From assembly GCF_021044565.1 (NCBI RefSeq), contig NZ_CP087997.1, positions 3,224,001-3,288,000 of the forward strand: DNA of 64,000 nt, read 5' to 3'. The notes beneath the pieces were generated by a model. It made no database searches. It saw nothing but the letters and a program-made list of their open reading frames with translations, and was not told the origin of the DNA. Source of the stretch: Subtercola endophyticus (GTDB lineage: Bacteria > Actinomycetota > Actinomycetes > Actinomycetales > Microbacteriaceae). The stretch's first letter is position 1. Every line of letters starts with the position of its first letter. Both the position numbers and the translations under genes were made by a program. Of the stretch, positions 50,966 through 59,487 are shown piece by piece.

Positions 50966-51493
50966 TCAGACCGTCTTCGCAGGCAGTACGAACGGGTTCT
51001 CGAACGGCACGCCATTCGCCTCGGCCGCTTCGCGAATCCAGTCGCCGATCTCTGCGGCGATTTCGTGCGAGACGAGCTCGATCCACATGCCGGGCGCGTC
51101 GTCGTTGTAGTGGAACGTGGCGCGGGCGATGCCCCCGTTCTCGTCGATGCCAGAAAGCTCTCGCCGGTAGCCACGCGATTCGAGGTCTGCCGCTGCGCCG
51201 ACGAGGTCATCCGTGAAGTAGCCGAGATGGTGCACGTACCGGCCGCCGGTCAGGTTGAGGTAGGGCGACGCGTCGATCTGCTCGAGCAGTTCGATGTAGT
51301 GCGGGCCCTGCAGGGAGTAGGTGAAGCGCACCTCGCGCCCGACAACCCCATCGGGGCACAGCAGCGGCACCGTCGAGGTGCGGGGCGGTGCCCACAGCAG
51401 GTCGAGCGCAGGGCCCATCCGATCCATCGCCTTTTGCAGATCATCGACGATGATTCCGGTGTGATAGAGCTTCAGCATCGGCTTTGATGACAT
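50966..51493 (-). CDS. VOC-superfamily protein (glyoxalase fold), first
   Basis: 175 aa. It begins MSSKPMLKLYHTGIIVDDLQKAMDRM. The betaalphabetabetabeta repeat is recognisable with metal-ligand candidates His (YHTGIIV), Glu/His in VHHLGYF and Glu in WIELVSHE. VOC enzymes include ring-cleaving dioxygenases, epimerases and glyoxalases. GGAGGAAG precedes the ATG, and motif C lies 47 bp upstream. Co-transcribed with the P450 downstream. The specific reaction is not recognisable. Confidence 0.82.
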   Translation of the reverse strand: MSSKPMLKLYHTGIIVDDLQKAMDRMGPALDLLWAPPRTSTVPLLCPDGVVGREVRFTYSLQGPHYIELLEQIDASPYLNLTGGRYVHHLGYFTDDLVGAAADLESRGYRRELSGIDENGGIARATFHYNDDAPGMWIELVSHEIAAEIGDWIREAAEANGVPFENPFVLPAKTV

Positions 51494-51539
51494 GGCTTCC
51501 TCCAGTGAAAAGCATGCGCCCGAAACGGCGTCACACAAA

Positions 51540-51558
51540 TACTACACATAGCTAACTA
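51540..51558 (-). promoter_or_regulatory. shared catabolic motif, site C (before VOC-P450 operon)
   Basis: Read leftward, TAGTTAGCTATGTGTAGTA continuing into TAGTAT, 47 bp before the VOC gene start. Almost identical to sites A and B. Confidence 0.7.
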
Positions 51559-51564
51559 GTTCTT

Positions 51565-52071
51565 CTACTGCGCTATCGTGCTCTCGGCGAAGAGGGCATA
51601 CGACCGGTCGTCTGGCAGCCGGGCGCTGCTCTCGCCGATCGTGATGTCGGCGACAATCTGCTCGTACACGAAGTCGCGCCGGTAGAAGCGGCTGTCGATG
51701 GCCCAGCGGCCGTCGCGCTTCGACAACGCATCGAGATAACGACCGTAGACGCTGCGCACGATGAAGTCGTCGCCCTCCTGACGAATGAGGGTGGCGTTGA
51801 CGTAGGTCTCGCTCGCGGCGTGGTCGCCGTTCACTTCGATCGTGTAATTCGACATCTGATGATGGCTCGTCACGAGAGTGCGGTTGTATTCGTTCAGCCA
51901 GTCGATGAGGTCGTGGCCGGAGCCGGTGAAAATGCCAGGCCCGTAGTCGCCCACACCGTCTTCGTGAAAAATCGAGTAGCCGATCTCGTTGTCGACCCGA
52001 TCCATGGCGCGAAAGTAGCGGAGCAACACGTTCTGTATTTCTTGCTGCGCAATCACATCGTCGAGAGTCAT
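51565..52071 (-). CDS. SnoaL-like (NTF2-fold) protein, third
   Basis: 168 aa starting MTLDDVIAQQEIQNVLLRYFRAMDRVDNE. The family pattern (RYFRAMDRVD, GDYGPGIFTGSGHDLIDWL, SHHQMSNYTIEV and YLDALSKRDGRWAIDSRFYRRDF) fits the SnoaL_4 group, where a His-Asp or Tyr-Asp dyad can act as acid/base. ATG 52069-52071 is chosen with AAAGGA upstream; a GTG directly before it is in frame. Motif D lies 53 bp upstream. Probably converts an intermediate of the P450 pathway; reaction unknown. Confidence 0.8.
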   Translation of the reverse strand: MTLDDVIAQQEIQNVLLRYFRAMDRVDNEIGYSIFHEDGVGDYGPGIFTGSGHDLIDWLNEYNRTLVTSHHQMSNYTIEVNGDHAASETYVNATLIRQEGDDFIVRSVYGRYLDALSKRDGRWAIDSRFYRRDFVYEQIVADITIGESSARLPDDRSYALFAESTIAQ

Positions 52072-52123
52072 CACAGAGTCCTTTCGTCATTGTAAGGAGG
52101 GAGTTCCCCGGCCTAGCATATGA

Positions 52124-52144
52124 CTACTTTACCAAGCTAACTAA
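52124..52144 (-). promoter_or_regulatory. shared catabolic motif, site D (before third SnoaL-like gene)
   Basis: Read leftward, TTAGTTAGCTTGGTAAAGTA, 53 bp before the third SnoaL-like gene. The divergent EamA transporter starts close by and could respond to the same factor. Confidence 0.68.
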
Positions 52145-52179
52145 TGAAAGTAGGATGTTCGGCGGAGGTTGATTGCATC

Positions 52180-53118
52180 GTGGCACGTATCCCCGGGGCG
52201 TGGCCGAACGTACTGCGCTTCGCAGCGATGGTGCTCGTTTGGGGCTCGAGCTTTCTGCTGATCAAACTGTCGCTCGGGGCCTTTTCGGTGCCGCAGATCG
52301 CCCTGCTGCGCGTGTTCTTCGGCGCCACCGTGCTGGGCATCATCATGCTGACGACTCGCCGCAGACTGCCGCGCAGCCGCCGATTGTGGGGGCACATGGC
52401 CGTCGTCGGGGCCGCGCAGTGCGGGCTTCCCTTCATCATGACGGCCTGGTCGGGGCAGTATCTGCCGAGCAGCCTGTCGAGCATCTTCAATGCCATCGCC
52501 CCGACGATGACTGTCGCCTTCACCCCTCTGCTGCTGAAAAGCGAGCGCCTGACTCGAGTGCAGGTACTGGGCGTGGTCATCGGCATCGTGGGGGTGCTGG
52601 TCTTGATCGGTCCCTGGCGGTTTCTCGATCTGTCACACCTGGCCGATACGCTTCCGGCACAGCTGGTCATGCTCTGTTCCGCTACGGTTTACGCGTTCGG
52701 TCTGGTGTACATGCGCCGTTTCGTCTCGGTGTCAGGCCACGATGCCGTCACCATCTCGTTCCTGCAAGTCTCACTGGCCTCGCTTCCGCTGCTCATCCTG
52801 ATTCCCGCGGCGGTCACGGTCTCGGTCACCTTCAGCCTGGTGCCGGTCGGGGCGATCCTGATTCTGGGCTGCATCGGCACCGGGGTCGCCTACATCTGGA
52901 ACACGCGCATCGTGCGGGACTGGGGTGCAACGAGGGCCTCGACGGTCACCTACCTGATGCCGATGGTCGGCGTCATTCTGGGCGTCGTGGTGCTCGGCGA
53001 AACGATCGACTGGAACGAGCCGATCGGGGGCGCGCTGATTCTCGCGGGCGTGGTCACCAGTCAGCTCGGTGCCGCGCACCGCCGCGCGGTCGGCGTCTCT
53101 TCGCCCGTCGTCACGTGA
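52180..53118 (+). CDS. EamA/DMT-family transporter
   Basis: 312 aa with ten predicted membrane segments in two EamA repeats (FAAMVLVWGSSFLLIKLSL at the start, SATVYAFGLVYMRRFV at the second). The GTG at 52180 after GGAGG is used; an ATG at 52144 lies inside the shared promoter motif and would add 12 polar residues. EamA proteins export or import metabolites such as amino acids, nucleosides or organic acids. It is divergent from the SnoaL-like gene and may export a pathway intermediate. Confidence 0.87.
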   Translation: MARIPGAWPNVLRFAAMVLVWGSSFLLIKLSLGAFSVPQIALLRVFFGATVLGIIMLTTRRRLPRSRRLWGHMAVVGAAQCGLPFIMTAWSGQYLPSSLSSIFNAIAPTMTVAFTPLLLKSERLTRVQVLGVVIGIVGVLVLIGPWRFLDLSHLADTLPAQLVMLCSATVYAFGLVYMRRFVSVSGHDAVTISFLQVSLASLPLLILIPAAVTVSVTFSLVPVGAILILGCIGTGVAYIWNTRIVRDWGATRASTVTYLMPMVGVILGVVVLGETIDWNEPIGGALILAGVVTSQLGAAHRRAVGVSSPVVT

Positions 53119-53230
53119 CGCCCATCGCCCGCCGGAGCCGATCGGCCGCTAGAAGCCCAGCCCCTGCAGCAGCTCGAGGCCGCGCTCGGCCCAGGCGGCA
53201 TCAGCATGCTGTGTCGCTCGCGGCGCTACG

Positions 53231-53920
53231 ATGTCGGGCATGCACCTCGACAAAGCCGGGTCGGTCTTCATTTTGCGACTCGATGAGACAGAGAACCGAT
53301 TCAACGTGGAGTGGGTCGCCGAGTTCATGCGCCTGTTCGACACAGTCGAAGCACAACCGGGCCGCAAGGCACTTGTGACGGCCGGCGTTGGTAAGTTCTG
53401 GTCGAACGGTCTTGATCTCGACGGGGTGCTCGCGAATCCCGAGAGCGCCGGTGCGCTCGCCTCCGTCGTGCACGAGATGCTCGCGCGGGTTCTGAGCGGC
53501 AATCTTGTGACGATCGCGGCCATCCAAGGCCATGCGTTCGCGGCCGGGGCGATGCTCGCGCTGGCACACGACTACCGTGTCATGCGCGCAGATCGTGGCT
53601 ACCTCTGTCTGCCCGAGGTCGACATCAAGATTCCCTTCACCACCGGAATGACCGCCCTGCTCACCAGCAAGCTGACCCCGAACGTCGCTCGCGACGCCAT
53701 GGTGACCGGGCGCCGCTATGCAGCCGAAGCGGCGCTGGCGGCCGGACTCGTCGACGAAGTCTCGAACGAGTCAGAGCTGGTCGACCGCGCGGTGGAACTC
53801 GCCGAGTCGCTTGCCGACAAAGATTCGAGAACCGTCGCCGCCATCAAGTCAACGCTCTACGCCGAGCCGCTGCGGGCTCTGCGGCAAAGCGATGGCAACG
53901 CGCTCGACCTGCCCCGCTGA
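53231..53920 (+). CDS. enoyl-CoA delta isomerase-like crotonase
   Basis: 229 aa. FWSNGLDLDGVL forms the oxyanion loop, and GHAFAAGAMLALAHDYRVMRADRGYLCLPEVDIKIPF keeps only the second catalytic glutamate (LPEVDI), as in delta3-delta2-enoyl-CoA isomerases. It would shift double bonds during breakdown of unsaturated chains. Two in-frame ATGs (53231, 53240) are possible; neither has a clear ribosome site. Just upstream of the tRNA gene and in the same direction. Confidence 0.87.
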   Translation: MSGMHLDKAGSVFILRLDETENRFNVEWVAEFMRLFDTVEAQPGRKALVTAGVGKFWSNGLDLDGVLANPESAGALASVVHEMLARVLSGNLVTIAAIQGHAFAAGAMLALAHDYRVMRADRGYLCLPEVDIKIPFTTGMTALLTSKLTPNVARDAMVTGRRYAAEAALAAGLVDEVSNESELVDRAVELAESLADKDSRTVAAIKSTLYAEPLRALRQSDGNALDLPR

Positions 53921-53983
53921 TTTTCCCGCGACGCCGGAACGAGGCCCGCGACCGCACTGCTATTCTTGAAGCGCTTCACACAT

Positions 53984-54054
53984 GCGGATGTAGTTCAATG
54001 GCAGAACTTCAGCTTCCCAAGCTGATAGCGCGGGTTCGATTCCCGTCATCCGCT
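53984..54054 (+). tRNA. tRNA-Gly(CCC)
   Basis: 71 nt. Acceptor arms GCGGATG and CATCCGC pair fully. The anticodon arm has stem TCAGC/GCTGA and loop TTCCCAA with anticodon CCC at 54016-54018. The T arm contains GGTTCGATTCC. CCA is not encoded. It reads the GGG glycine codon. No integrase gene or obvious attachment repeat was seen beside it. Confidence 0.96.
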
Positions 54055-54110
54055 CCGAAACAGCCGGGCAGCGATCATCCACTGCCCCGCTACACCCGAG
54101 CGCAGCCGAA

Positions 54111-54809
54111 TCAGGCGTCGGCGATCATTCCACGCACGCTGACGAGATGCTCGATCATCAGCCGCTCGGCATCGGCGACGCGACCGCCTTCGACGGCCTC
54201 GTAGATCGCGAGGTGCTCGTCGTGGGCGAGACGCCGTGCCTTCTTCGTGCGGTGGGAGTCGATTTCGACGTCGCTGGTCCACTCCATGGTCATGGCGTGC
54301 AGGCGAGCGATGAGCAGATTGCCCGAGGCCTGCGCGAGAAGCGAGTGAAACCGCAACGACTGCTCGAGTGAGGCCGATGGGGTGAGGTCTTGTGCCGTGG
54401 TAGCGAGATTGTCACGCAGCTGGGCGAGGCTGGCACGCGTTGCGCGAAGGGCTGCAAGGCCGGCAGCACGCGGCTCGATGAGCTCGCGCAGTTCGGTTGC
54501 GTCGCGCAGGTGCCCAGGCGCGATGAGGGTGTCGAGGTTCGCCAGCTCATCGGCGGCCGTCGTCGGGCCGAGCACGGTGGTTCCGCGACCCTGCTCGCGG
54601 GAGATGAGGCGGCGGGATTCGAGTTCGCGCAACGCTTCACGAAGGGAATTGCGAGAGACGCCGAGCTGAGTCGCCATCTCTCGTTCGGGCGGCAGTCGCT
54701 CACCGGGAGTGAGCTCACCGCTCGTGATGAGCGCTTCGAGCCGCTGCACGATCGACATGCTCACGCTGCGCGACTCGTGCTCGATCGTGAACGAGACCTT
54801 GCCTGCCAC
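54111..54809 (-). CDS. FadR/GntR-family transcriptional regulator
   Basis: 232 aa starting at GTG 54807-54809 after a GGAGG site; the longer open frame upstream runs into the operator region. N-terminal winged helix (TPGERLPPEREMATQLGVSRNSLREALRELE), then an all-helical FCD effector domain with likely metal histidines (SLRFHSLLAQ, DEHLAIYEAVEGG, MIEHLVS). The palindrome TGGTAGTACCA 46 bp upstream is a textbook site for this family. It is divergent from the lipoprotein-phosphorylase-deaminase operon and probably controls it. Confidence 0.92.
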   Translation of the reverse strand: MAGKVSFTIEHESRSVSMSIVQRLEALITSGELTPGERLPPEREMATQLGVSRNSLREALRELESRRLISREQGRGTTVLGPTTAADELANLDTLIAPGHLRDATELRELIEPRAAGLAALRATRASLAQLRDNLATTAQDLTPSASLEQSLRFHSLLAQASGNLLIARLHAMTMEWTSDVEIDSHRTKKARRLAHDEHLAIYEAVEGGRVADAERLMIEHLVSVRGMIADA

Positions 54810-54854
54810 TCTGCACCTCCGTCGATCGAGTCTAGTGGGCATGGGCCACTCAAG

Positions 54855-54865
54855 TGGTAGTACCA
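54855..54865. promoter_or_regulatory. FadR/GntR operator
   Basis: TGGTAGTACCA is a perfect palindrome of the TGGTNNNACCA type bound by FadR-type GntR regulators. It lies between the regulator (start 54809) and the divergent lipoprotein gene (start 55010). A 9-bp direct repeat GGGCCAATG occurs beside it (54868-54876) and again at 54971-54979. Confidence 0.75.
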
Positions 54866-55009
54866 AAGGGCCAATGTTTCGGGCGGATTTCGGGGCCGTA
54901 ACCACTGTGAAACCATCTGCGGCCACGACGGCTGTCACGCGATCGCAGTGGCTACTATCGAAAATAGGTAGGGCCAATGATCCAATTTGCACAAACTCCT
55001 GGAGGAATC

Positions 55010-56122
55010 ATGTCGTCGTCGTTTCAGGCCGGAAAGAATCTGGTCGACCGCCGCGGTTTTCTGCGCATGGCCGGACTCACCGGAATCGCCGTCGGTGGAG
55101 CCGCGGTGCTCGCCGCCTGCAGTTCGCCGAGCTCAACGTCGGTAGCGGGGTCGGCCACGGCCTCCGGCGCGGCGAACTACGGCACGATCGCCTTGCAGTT
55201 CTCGTGGATCAAGAACATCGAATTCTCGGGCGAGTATTTCGCAACCGAGAAGGGCTATTACACCGACGCGGGCTTCGACGCCGTGACGCTGCTCGCGGGC
55301 GGCAGCCAGACTACCGCTGAGTCGGTGGTTCTCTCGGGCCAGGCACTGGTCGGGCTCTCGTCTCCATCGATCACCGCACCCTCGATCATCAATGAGCAGG
55401 CCCCGCTCAAGATCATCGGCGCCACGTACCAGAAGAATCCGTTCTGCCTGCTCTCCCTCAAGGAGAAGACTCCCATCGCCACAGTCGCCGATCTGAAGGG
55501 CAAGACGGTGGCGGTGAATCCTGGTGCCGACGGAATCTTCAAGGGCTTTCTCACCGCGAACGGCCTGTCGAGCTCCGACGTCACGATGGTCGCCGCGCAG
55601 TACAGCGCGAGCATCATCGAGACCGGTGGCGCCGACGCCTATCTGGCCTATGTGAACGACGAGCCCTACTTGGTGCAGGCCGACGGCTTCACCCCGGTCA
55701 TCCTGTCGCTCGCCGACAACGGACTGCCGTTGGTGGCCGAGACTTTCACCGTGACTCAAGACTCGATCGACACGAAACGCGACCTGCTGAAGGCGTTCTT
55801 GGTCGCCGAGATCAAAGGCTGGACCGACGCCATCAAAGACCCCAATCAGTCGGCCGACTATGCGGTCAACAAGTACGGCAAAGACCAAGGCCTCGACCTG
55901 GCCGAGCAAGTGAAAGAGGCAAACGGCCAGATTCCGGTCGTCGTCACGGCCGAGACCGACACGAACGGACTATTCACCATGTCGGACGCCCTCATCAAGG
56001 CGAACATCGACGCACTCGGGGCAATGGGTTACACCATCGCAGCTACCGATCTCTTCGACCTGACCCTGCTCAAAGAGGTCTATGCCGAAAACCCGTCGCT
56101 CATCGTTCCGCTGGCGAGCTGA
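55010..56122 (+). CDS. ABC-type substrate-binding lipoprotein (NMT1/ThiY-like)
   Basis: 370 aa from ATG 55010 with GGAGG 4 bp upstream. The N-terminus has a twin-arginine pattern (DRRGFLRMAG) and a lipobox ending AAC, so it may be a Tat-exported lipoprotein. The body is a type II binding protein of the NMT1/ThiY group (LQFSWIKNIEFSGEYFATEKGYYTDAGFDAV, ADLKGKTVAVNPGA). No permease or ATPase is encoded beside it. It is coupled to a purine nucleoside phosphorylase and a deaminase, so the ligand is probably a nucleoside or pyrimidine-like compound. Confidence 0.88.
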   Translation: MSSSFQAGKNLVDRRGFLRMAGLTGIAVGGAAVLAACSSPSSTSVAGSATASGAANYGTIALQFSWIKNIEFSGEYFATEKGYYTDAGFDAVTLLAGGSQTTAESVVLSGQALVGLSSPSITAPSIINEQAPLKIIGATYQKNPFCLLSLKEKTPIATVADLKGKTVAVNPGADGIFKGFLTANGLSSSDVTMVAAQYSASIIETGGADAYLAYVNDEPYLVQADGFTPVILSLADNGLPLVAETFTVTQDSIDTKRDLLKAFLVAEIKGWTDAIKDPNQSADYAVNKYGKDQGLDLAEQVKEANGQIPVVVTAETDTNGLFTMSDALIKANIDALGAMGYTIAATDLFDLTLLKEVYAENPSLIVPLAS

Positions 56123-56838
56123 TGCCGACTCCGCATATCGAGGCCGCCGCCGGAGACTTCGCACCGACCGTGCTCATGCCAGGCGACCCGCGCCGAGCGA
56201 AACGCATCGCAGAGACATTCTTCGACGCCCCCCGACTGGTCACCGAGGTGCGCGGCATTCTCGGCTACACCGGCACGTACGAGGGGATGCCCGTTTCGGT
56301 GCTCGCGTCGGGCATGGGCATGCCGTCGATGACCATCTACGCCACCGAACTCGTTCGCGAGTACGGCGCCCGCACGCTCATCCGCGTCGGCACCGCCGGG
56401 GCCCTGCAGCCCGATATCGGCCTGGGCGGCATCATCGCAGCATCGGCAGCCCACACTGACTCCAGCATGAGTCAGCTCCGGATCCCCGGGGTGAACTTCA
56501 GCCACAGCCCCTCCTTCGCGCTGCTGCGCGGCGCCGCAGACGTGGCGGATGAGGCGGGTCTCACCCTGCACGTCGGCCCGGTCTTCAGCACCGACCACTT
56601 CTATCTGCAGCGCCCGGGGCTCATCGAGGCACTCACGGCGCACGGGGTGCTGGGCGTCGACATGGAGGCGGCGGCGCTCTATGCCGTCGCCTCCAGCGAA
56701 GGCGTGCGCGCGCTCGCTCTGCTCACGGCCAGTGATTCGTTCGTGACAGGCGACGTCATGACTCCCGAAGAGCGCGAGACGGTCTTCGAGAACACCGTGC
56801 GTTGCGCTCTGGGTGCCGCGCAGGCGGTCGCCGCGTGA
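56122..56838 (+). CDS. deoD: purine-nucleoside phosphorylase, DeoD type
   Basis: 238 aa close to hexameric DeoD: MPTPHIEAAAGDFAPTVLMPGDPRRAKRIAETFF, GILGYTGTYEGMPVSVLASGMGMPS, RVGTAGALQP, and HGVLGVDMEAAALYAVA with the ribose-binding Met-Glu. It splits purine nucleosides with phosphate to base and ribose-1-phosphate. The catalytic aspartate of E. coli DeoD falls at LTASDSF. It overlaps both neighbours, so the operon is tightly coupled. Confidence 0.93.
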   Translation: MPTPHIEAAAGDFAPTVLMPGDPRRAKRIAETFFDAPRLVTEVRGILGYTGTYEGMPVSVLASGMGMPSMTIYATELVREYGARTLIRVGTAGALQPDIGLGGIIAASAAHTDSSMSQLRIPGVNFSHSPSFALLRGAADVADEAGLTLHVGPVFSTDHFYLQRPGLIEALTAHGVLGVDMEAAALYAVASSEGVRALALLTASDSFVTGDVMTPEERETVFENTVRCALGAAQAVAA

Positions 56839-58253
56839 CCGGTGCCGACGCCGATGCCGCTGGCGACGCCGCCGCCGACCCGGGTGGCAGCTCGACCCCG
56901 GTCACCGCCGATCTGGTCATCGCCGATCTGGTCATCGAAGACGTCACCGCGCTGGTCCACGGTGTCGACGGGGCCATCTCGTTTCTCGATCACGCCACCA
57001 TCGTCGTGACGAACGGTGCAATCGCGTCGGTGTCCGCGGGGGTACCCGCAGGTTCGGTGGCCGCGACCGAGCGCATTCGGGCATCCGGCCGCCTGGCGAT
57101 GCCGGGCTTCATCAATTGCCACACGCATTCGCCGATGGTGATGTTTCGGGGCGCTGCCGAAGACATTCCCATCGAACGGTGGTTCAACGACTTCATCTGG
57201 CCGATGGAGGTGAACATGACCGACGACGACGTCGAGGTGGCGGCACGCCTGGCTGCGGCCGAAATGATCCAGTCGGGGGTGACGACGTTCGCCGATCACT
57301 ACTTCTCGATGCCCACCATCGCGCGCGTGGTCGACGAGACGGGCCTGCGGGCCAACCTCGGCTCCACATTCTTCTCATCTGACAGCACCGGCCTCGAAAC
57401 GTCGCTCGACTTCGCCCTGACCCACCGAGGCGCTGCCGGCGGCCGCATCACGACTTCGCTCGCCCCGCACGCGCCCTACACGGTCACCGACGCCGACCTC
57501 GCCCTGACCGCCGCAGCCGCACTCGCGAACGACCTGATGATTCACGTGCACGCCGGCGAGACGCGCAAACAAACGCACCAGACCCGCGACCGGCGCGGAA
57601 AGACGCCGGTCCAGATTCTCGCCGACACGGGAATTCTGCATGCCCGAACCCTCATCGCCCACGGAATCGGCATCATGCCCGAAGATTCCGTGGCGCTGCT
57701 CGCCGCCGCCGACCACGTGGGCGTCGCCACGGCGCCGCGCGGATATCTGAAAGAGACCGCCGACACCACCCCCGTGCGGCTGCTGGAATCCCTCGGGGTC
57801 GCGGTGGGCCTCGGCACCGATGGCGCCGCCTCGAACAACACGCTCGACGTCTGGGAATCGATGACCTTTCTCACCCTGGTGCAGAAGGCCTTCGAAGGTG
57901 ACCCCACCTGGCTCACCTCAGAGCACGCTCTGCGCATCGCAACCCTCGGCAGCGCCCGCGCGATCGGCCTCGCCGGCGTGATCGGCTCGCTCGCCCCGGG
58001 TCACCGCGCCGATATCGTTCTGGTCGATCTCGACAACGCTCGCAGCCAGCCCATTCACTCGATGGCGAACACCATTGTGCATGCCGCGCGCTCGTCTGAC
58101 GTGGTCACCACCATCGTCGACGGGCGCATCTTGATGCTCGAACGGCAACTGACGACCATCGACCTGCCCGCGGTGATCGCCGACCTACGGCCGCGCCTCG
58201 ACCGTCTTACCGAGCGCGACCACGGCGAGTCTCTGCAGAGCTACGGCATCTGA
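56835..58253 (+). CDS. amidohydrolase, adenosine-derivative deaminase-like
   Basis: 472 aa. Metal ligands are visible: NCHTHSPM (HxH), HVHAGET, ARTLIAHGIG and LGTDGAASNN. The family is the 5-methylthioadenosine/S-adenosylhomocysteine deaminase group (TRZ/ATZ). The first 40 residues are Asp/Ala-rich and probably not part of the fold, so a later start is possible; the GTG at 56835 overlaps the deoD stop. Together with DeoD it could salvage methylthioadenosine, adenosylhomocysteine or 5'-deoxyadenosine, the last being a by-product of radical SAM enzymes such as MftC. Confidence 0.88.
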   Translation: MTGADADAAGDAAADPGGSSTPVTADLVIADLVIEDVTALVHGVDGAISFLDHATIVVTNGAIASVSAGVPAGSVAATERIRASGRLAMPGFINCHTHSPMVMFRGAAEDIPIERWFNDFIWPMEVNMTDDDVEVAARLAAAEMIQSGVTTFADHYFSMPTIARVVDETGLRANLGSTFFSSDSTGLETSLDFALTHRGAAGGRITTSLAPHAPYTVTDADLALTAAAALANDLMIHVHAGETRKQTHQTRDRRGKTPVQILADTGILHARTLIAHGIGIMPEDSVALLAAADHVGVATAPRGYLKETADTTPVRLLESLGVAVGLGTDGAASNNTLDVWESMTFLTLVQKAFEGDPTWLTSEHALRIATLGSARAIGLAGVIGSLAPGHRADIVLVDLDNARSQPIHSMANTIVHAARSSDVVTTIVDGRILMLERQLTTIDLPAVIADLRPRLDRLTERDHGESLQSYGI

Positions 58254-58312
58254 CTCGGTGCCGTGCCGCCTGAGCTCGGCACCAGTCGCATCACCCGGCT
58301 AGCGTTGACGGT

Positions 58313-59011
58313 GTGAATCGTACCGCCCGGCTCTACGCCATCGTCGAGCAGTTGCGCGCCGTGGCACCCCGGCCGCGCAGCGCCCGCTGGCTCGCCGAGC
58401 GCTTCGAGGTGAGCCAGCGCACCATCGAACGCGATGTCAGCGCCCTGCAGCAGTCGGGCACCCCCATCTGGGCCGAGCCGGGCCGCACCGGCGGGTACTG
58501 TCTCGACTCCGGCCGCACACTGCCGCCGATCAACTTCACTCCCGATGAGGCCGTGGCGCTCACGGTCGGGCTCCGGATGCTCGAAGACTCGCCCTTTCGT
58601 GCCGCAGGCCTTTCGGCGCTGCAGAAGGTGGTCACGGCCATGCATCCGGCCGATGCGGCGTCGGCGCGCGACTTGGCCGAGCGCATCCATCTGCTCGGGG
58701 ACGGGCATCCGGTGCCCGGAGTTCCCCGGAACGTAGCCGACGCGCTCTCGACCGGGCACGTGCTGCGCATCGACTACGTCGACAAGTCGGGCGGCGCCAC
58801 CCAGCGCGACATCGAACCGCTCGGCTACGTCGGCTCAGGCGCGCACTGGTATCTGCTGGCCTGGTGCCGCCTGCGCGACGGCATCCGCGCGTTTCGCATC
58901 GACCGCATCGGGGACGTCTTCGTGCTGGCAGAAACGCCCGCGCCACGCACGCTGAGCGCCACAGACCTCGAGATACCGTTCGGGGTGCTCACGCGACTCG
59001 ATCTCGACTAG
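58313..59011 (+). CDS. HTH/WYL-domain transcriptional regulator
   Basis: 232 aa. N-terminal HTH (PRSARWLAERFEVSQRTIERDVSALQQSGTPIWAEPGRTGGYCLD) and C-terminal WYL domain (VLRIDYVDKSGGATQRDIEPLGYVGSGAHWYLLAWCRLRDGIRAFRIDRI), slightly short of the usual 300 aa. GTG start. It is followed by a convergent VOC gene, and such regulators often sit next to a VOC gene of the same size, so that gene is a likely target. Confidence 0.88.
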   Translation: MNRTARLYAIVEQLRAVAPRPRSARWLAERFEVSQRTIERDVSALQQSGTPIWAEPGRTGGYCLDSGRTLPPINFTPDEAVALTVGLRMLEDSPFRAAGLSALQKVVTAMHPADAASARDLAERIHLLGDGHPVPGVPRNVADALSTGHVLRIDYVDKSGGATQRDIEPLGYVGSGAHWYLLAWCRLRDGIRAFRIDRIGDVFVLAETPAPRTLSATDLEIPFGVLTRLDLD

Positions 59012-59058
59012 CCGGGTGGCCACGCCGCCGGCTCGCCGCGTCGCCGAGGTGCCCGCCG

Positions 59059-59487
59059 TCAGCGTTGCACCGCGAACTTCGCCACCGCCTCAGGCGACAC
59101 CGGCGTGAAGAAATTCACCAGTGTTCCATCGGGGTCGCGCACCAGCAGCGAGCGGTTTCCCCACGGCATGGTCGTCGGCACTGTCACCACGTCAGAGACC
59201 CAGACGCGGAGCTGTTCGTAGAGGGCATCGACGTCGTCGACGAGAAACTCGATGATGGCGGTGTGGTTGTCGGCCGGCCTCGCCGCACCCGGCCCGAACA
59301 GCCCCACGGTGCGGGTGCTGCCGATGGCCAGAGTGCCGCTGGCCACACCGCCTTCTGTGCCGGTCGTCGTGCGCACCTCGGCGAAATCGTCGGTCGACCA
59401 GGTCGCCGTCGTCTGCAGCGCCCGCTCGTAAAAGGCCACAAGGGCGGCGACGTTGTCGGTGATGAGTCGAATCGAGACGAGATTCAT
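59059..59487 (-). CDS. VOC-superfamily protein (glyoxalase/bleomycin-resistance fold), second
   Basis: 142 aa starting MNLVSIRLITDNVAALVAFYERAL with AAAGG upstream. One VOC module pair: IRLITDNV, IIEFLVDDVDALYEQLRVWVSDVV and MPWGNRSLLVRDPDGTLVNFFTPV. The metal positions are only partly conserved, so it may be a binding or resistance protein, not an enzyme. It converges with the WYL regulator gene. Confidence 0.85.
   Translation of the reverse strand: MNLVSIRLITDNVAALVAFYERALQTTATWSTDDFAEVRTTTGTEGGVASGTLAIGSTRTVGLFGPGAARPADNHTAIIEFLVDDVDALYEQLRVWVSDVVTVPTTMPWGNRSLLVRDPDGTLVNFFTPVSPEAVAKFAVQR

Noticed and set aside
53149..53230. Possible C-terminal fragment of a leftward gene (reading AAWAERGLELLQGLGF to a stop)
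   Set aside because: Looks like a natural protein end, but it is too short to assign and the upstream part overlaps the isomerase gene.
53984..54054. tRNA-Gly as integration site of the catabolic island
   Set aside because: No integrase, no excisionase and no noticed direct repeat of the tRNA 3' end; island origin by this route is not supported.
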